Below, in pieces: positions 62,234-64,000 of a stretch of 64,000 nucleotides of DNA; within the stretch, counting starts at the first letter, position 1, and every line of letters begins with the position of its first letter. A program made the position numbers and the translations under genes. The notes under the pieces are model-generated. The model did no database searches. It was not told the DNA's origin and worked only from the letters and a program-made list of their open reading frames with translations. The DNA comes from Desulfosporosinus hippei DSM 8344 (GTDB taxonomy: Bacteria; Bacillota; Desulfitobacteriia; Desulfitobacteriales; Desulfitobacteriaceae), in NCBI RefSeq assembly GCF_900100785.1, contig NZ_FNCP01000027.1:1-64000 (forward strand), written 5' to 3'.

Positions 62234-64000
62234 ATGCAAAGTTATGGTTTGCCAATGAAACAAGGGCTTTACGATCCAGCATTAGAGCATGATGCATGTG
62301 GAATGGGATTCGTTGTGAATATCAAGGGCGAAAAGTCTCATGGCATTATAGATGAGGCCTTAACTGTATTGGAAAACTTAAGCCACAGAGGGGCAAGCGG
62401 GGCGGATGAAAACACAGGTGATGGAGCCGGAATACTGATTCAAATACCTCACGATTTCTTCCAAAGAGAATGTGAAGTTTTGAGTTTTAAAATGCCGGAA
62501 AAAGGCAGCTACGGCGTAGGTATGATTTTTGCACATAAGTATGATGATTTCAGAAAAACACAGATGGAGACCTTTGAAAGAATCGTTCAGGAAGAAGGCC
62601 AGAAGATCCTTGGCTGGAGAGAAGTTCCCATCGATAAATCAACCATTGGCGAAGGTGCAAAAACGGTAATGCCCAGATTTATTCAGGTTTTTATCGAAAA
62701 AGATCCTAGCATTACTGATGAGATGGACTTTGAAAGAAAGCTATATATTATCAGAAAAAGGGCCGAACAAGTCATCGTCCCCATGTGTGAAGATAAGGGG
62801 GGAACATTCTATGTTGCCAGCCTTTCCTGCAAAACAATTGTCTATAAGGGCATGCTCACAGCTGAGCAACTGAGAAACTTTTATCTCGATCTTTCCGATC
62901 TTGATTTCGTATCAGCTTTAGCAATGGTTCACTCAAGGTTCAGCACCAACACCTTCCCAAGCTGGGAGCGGGCTCATCCTAATAGATATATTGTTCATAA
63001 TGGTGAGATTAATACCATTCGAGGCAATGTAAACTGGATGAAGGCTAGACAAAAGTGTATCGCTTCCCCGTTGTTTGATGACCTCGCAAAAGTCTATCCT
63101 ATTGTGGACGAGTCGGGCAGTGACTCCGCCATGTTCGACAACAGTTTAGAATTTCTTCACCTAACCGGCAGGTCGCTGCCGCACTCCGTAATGATGATGA
63201 TCCCTGAACCCTGGGAAAAGAATGAGCAAATGTCTAAAGAAAAGAAGGACTTTTATCAATTCCATGACTTTCTAATGGAGCCCTGGGATGGCCCTGCTGC
63301 CATGGGGTTTACCGACGGTGTGGTCATCGGTGGAGTACTAGACAGAAATGGACTCAGACCTTCTCGGTATTACGTTACAAAAGATGACAAAGTTGTCTTG
63401 GCCTCAGAGGTCGGGGTAATTGATATAAAACCTGAAAATGTAAAATATAAGGGCAGGCTGGAACCTGGCAAAATGCTGCTTATTGATACTCAAGCGCAAA
63501 GAATCATCTCAGATGAAGAGTTAAAGCAAAGTGTATCAATAATGCATCCTTACGAAGAATGGAACAACCGCCATATCGTCAAACTCAGCGGTCTGCCTGT
63601 TGAGAAAGCAAAGGAAGAGAAGGTGAGCGAAGACCTAATTAAGGAACAGAAGGCTTTTGGTTATACCTTTGAGGATATTACTATGACTATTCAGCCTATG
63701 GCGACCCAAGGGGTTGATCCTATAGGCGCGATGGGTATGGATTCACCATTAGCTGTATTATCCGAGAAACCCCAGATGTTGTATCTGTACTTTAAACAGC
63801 TCTTTGCTCAAGTTACTAATCCTCCTATTGACGGAATAAGAGAAGAAATAGTTACATCAAGCAGCGTTCTGCTGGGTGATACGGGAAACCTTCTTGATCC
63901 TGATCAAAGAAACTCAGCCAGTCTGTCCCTTGATTACCCCATACTAACTAATGAACAACTTGAAACCATTAAGCAGCTAAACAATGGCAGGCTCAAAGCT
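62234..64000 (+). CDS. gltB: Glutamate synthase large subunit (3' end outside the window)
   Basis: The first 589 codons of a gene that runs off the window. Glutamate synthase makes two glutamates from glutamine and 2-oxoglutarate. The protein starts MQSYGLPMKQGLYDPALEHDACGMGFVV: after removal of the short propeptide, the Cys of ACGMGFV becomes the N-terminal nucleophile of the class II glutamine amidotransferase domain. LSHRGASGADENTGDGAGIL, HSRFSTNTFPSWERAHP and NGEINTIRGNVNWM are further amidotransferase motifs. The central domain begins with the EKPQMLYLYFKQLFAQVTNPPIDGIREEIV region near residue 515-545. The ribosome-binding site is AGGGTGAG. The leader suggests control by antitermination. 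Confidence 0.95.
   Translation, partial: MQSYGLPMKQGLYDPALEHDACGMGFVVNIKGEKSHGIIDEALTVLENLSHRGASGADENTGDGAGILIQIPHDFFQRECEVLSFKMPEKGSYGVGMIFAHKYDDFRKTQMETFERIVQEEGQKILGWREVPIDKSTIGEGAKTVMPRFIQVFIEKDPSITDEMDFERKLYIIRKRAEQVIVPMCEDKGGTFYVASLSCKTIVYKGMLTAEQLRNFYLDLSDLDFVSALAMVHSRFSTNTFPSWERAHPNRYIVHNGEINTIRGNVNWMKARQKCIASPLFDDLAKVYPIVDESGSDSAMFDNSLEFLHLTGRSLPHSVMMMIPEPWEKNEQMSKEKKDFYQFHDFLMEPWDGPAAMGFTDGVVIGGVLDRNGLRPSRYYVTKDDKVVLASEVGVIDIKPENVKYKGRLEPGKMLLIDTQAQRIISDEELKQSVSIMHPYEEWNNRHIVKLSGLPVEKAKEEKVSEDLIKEQKAFGYTFEDITMTIQPMATQGVDPIGAMGMDSPLAVLSEKPQMLYLYFKQLFAQVTNPPIDGIREEIVTSSSVLLGDTGNLLDPDQRNSASLSLDYPILTNEQLETIKQLNNGRLKA

Overview
The window (about 40% G+C by eye) reads as chromosome of an anaerobic, low-G+C Gram-positive bacterium of the Desulfosporosinus/Desulfitobacterium (Peptococcaceae) type. 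This rests on strong Shine-Dalgarno sites with frequent TTG/GTG starts, a CWB2 cell-wall-binding protein, a DegV protein, many CoA-ester and Fe-S enzymes, and PAS-AAA-Fis sigma-54 activators. The genus is an inference; no rRNA or marker gene is present.

Left part (1-11.6 kb), housekeeping and stress genes: DegV, a small membrane protein, a lone acyl-CoA dehydrogenase-like protein, an MsrA-MsrB fusion, a zinc-ribbon protein, an ECF sigma/anti-sigma/zinc-finger membrane protein operon, a KtrA-type K+ channel regulator, an NhaC-type antiporter, a soluble chemoreceptor and an unrecognised membrane protein.

Central part (11.7-59.9 kb), a large acyl-CoA regulon. Units in order: sucCD; acyl-CoA dehydrogenase-MBL-nitroreductase-hbd-thiolase; DUF362 protein-acyl-CoA dehydrogenase-thiolase; activator 1; crotonase-HpaB/AbfD-like-hbd-TetR-fadN-fadA, repeats, CoA-transferase-alcohol dehydrogenase; acyl-CoA ligase 1; abfD-thiolase; a seven-gene Fe-S/PHP/MaoC operon; activator 2; and a second cluster (crotonase-HpaB/AbfD-like-acyl-CoA dehydrogenase-hbd-DUF362-fadN-fadA, repeat, ligase 2). 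Almost every gene of the second cluster has a paralog in the first. Together they could take 4-hydroxybutyrate and related gamma-hydroxy, unsaturated or short-chain acids through CoA activation, radical dehydration, beta-oxidation and thiolysis, with succinyl-CoA synthetase as a possible site of ATP formation.

Regulation: I find seven GG-N10-GC sigma-54 promoters in this part. Six are preceded by a pair of related 17-bp sites with a TGTAT/ATAC inverted-repeat character. In five of these pairs the sites lie 41-43 bp apart and in one 20 bp apart. At three loci the enhancer pair lies before the upstream gene's terminator and the promoter after it. The two PAS-AAA+-Fis activators encoded here are the obvious candidates to bind these sites.

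Right end (60-64 kb): a secreted CWB2 protein with a C-terminal peptidase-like domain (minus strand) and the start of the glutamate synthase large-subunit gene. The gltB leader carries a 4-bp stem with an AAAGGC hexaloop that overlaps a terminator, which looks like an ANTAR antitermination site.

The most promising undescribed material is the paired-enhancer sigma-54 regulon, the two AbfD-like paralogs that keep the Fe-S ligands but not other active-site residues, the duplicated cysteine-rich DUF362 proteins, the 42.2-45.7 kb operon, and a 187-189 bp palindromic repeat family following both fadA genes.
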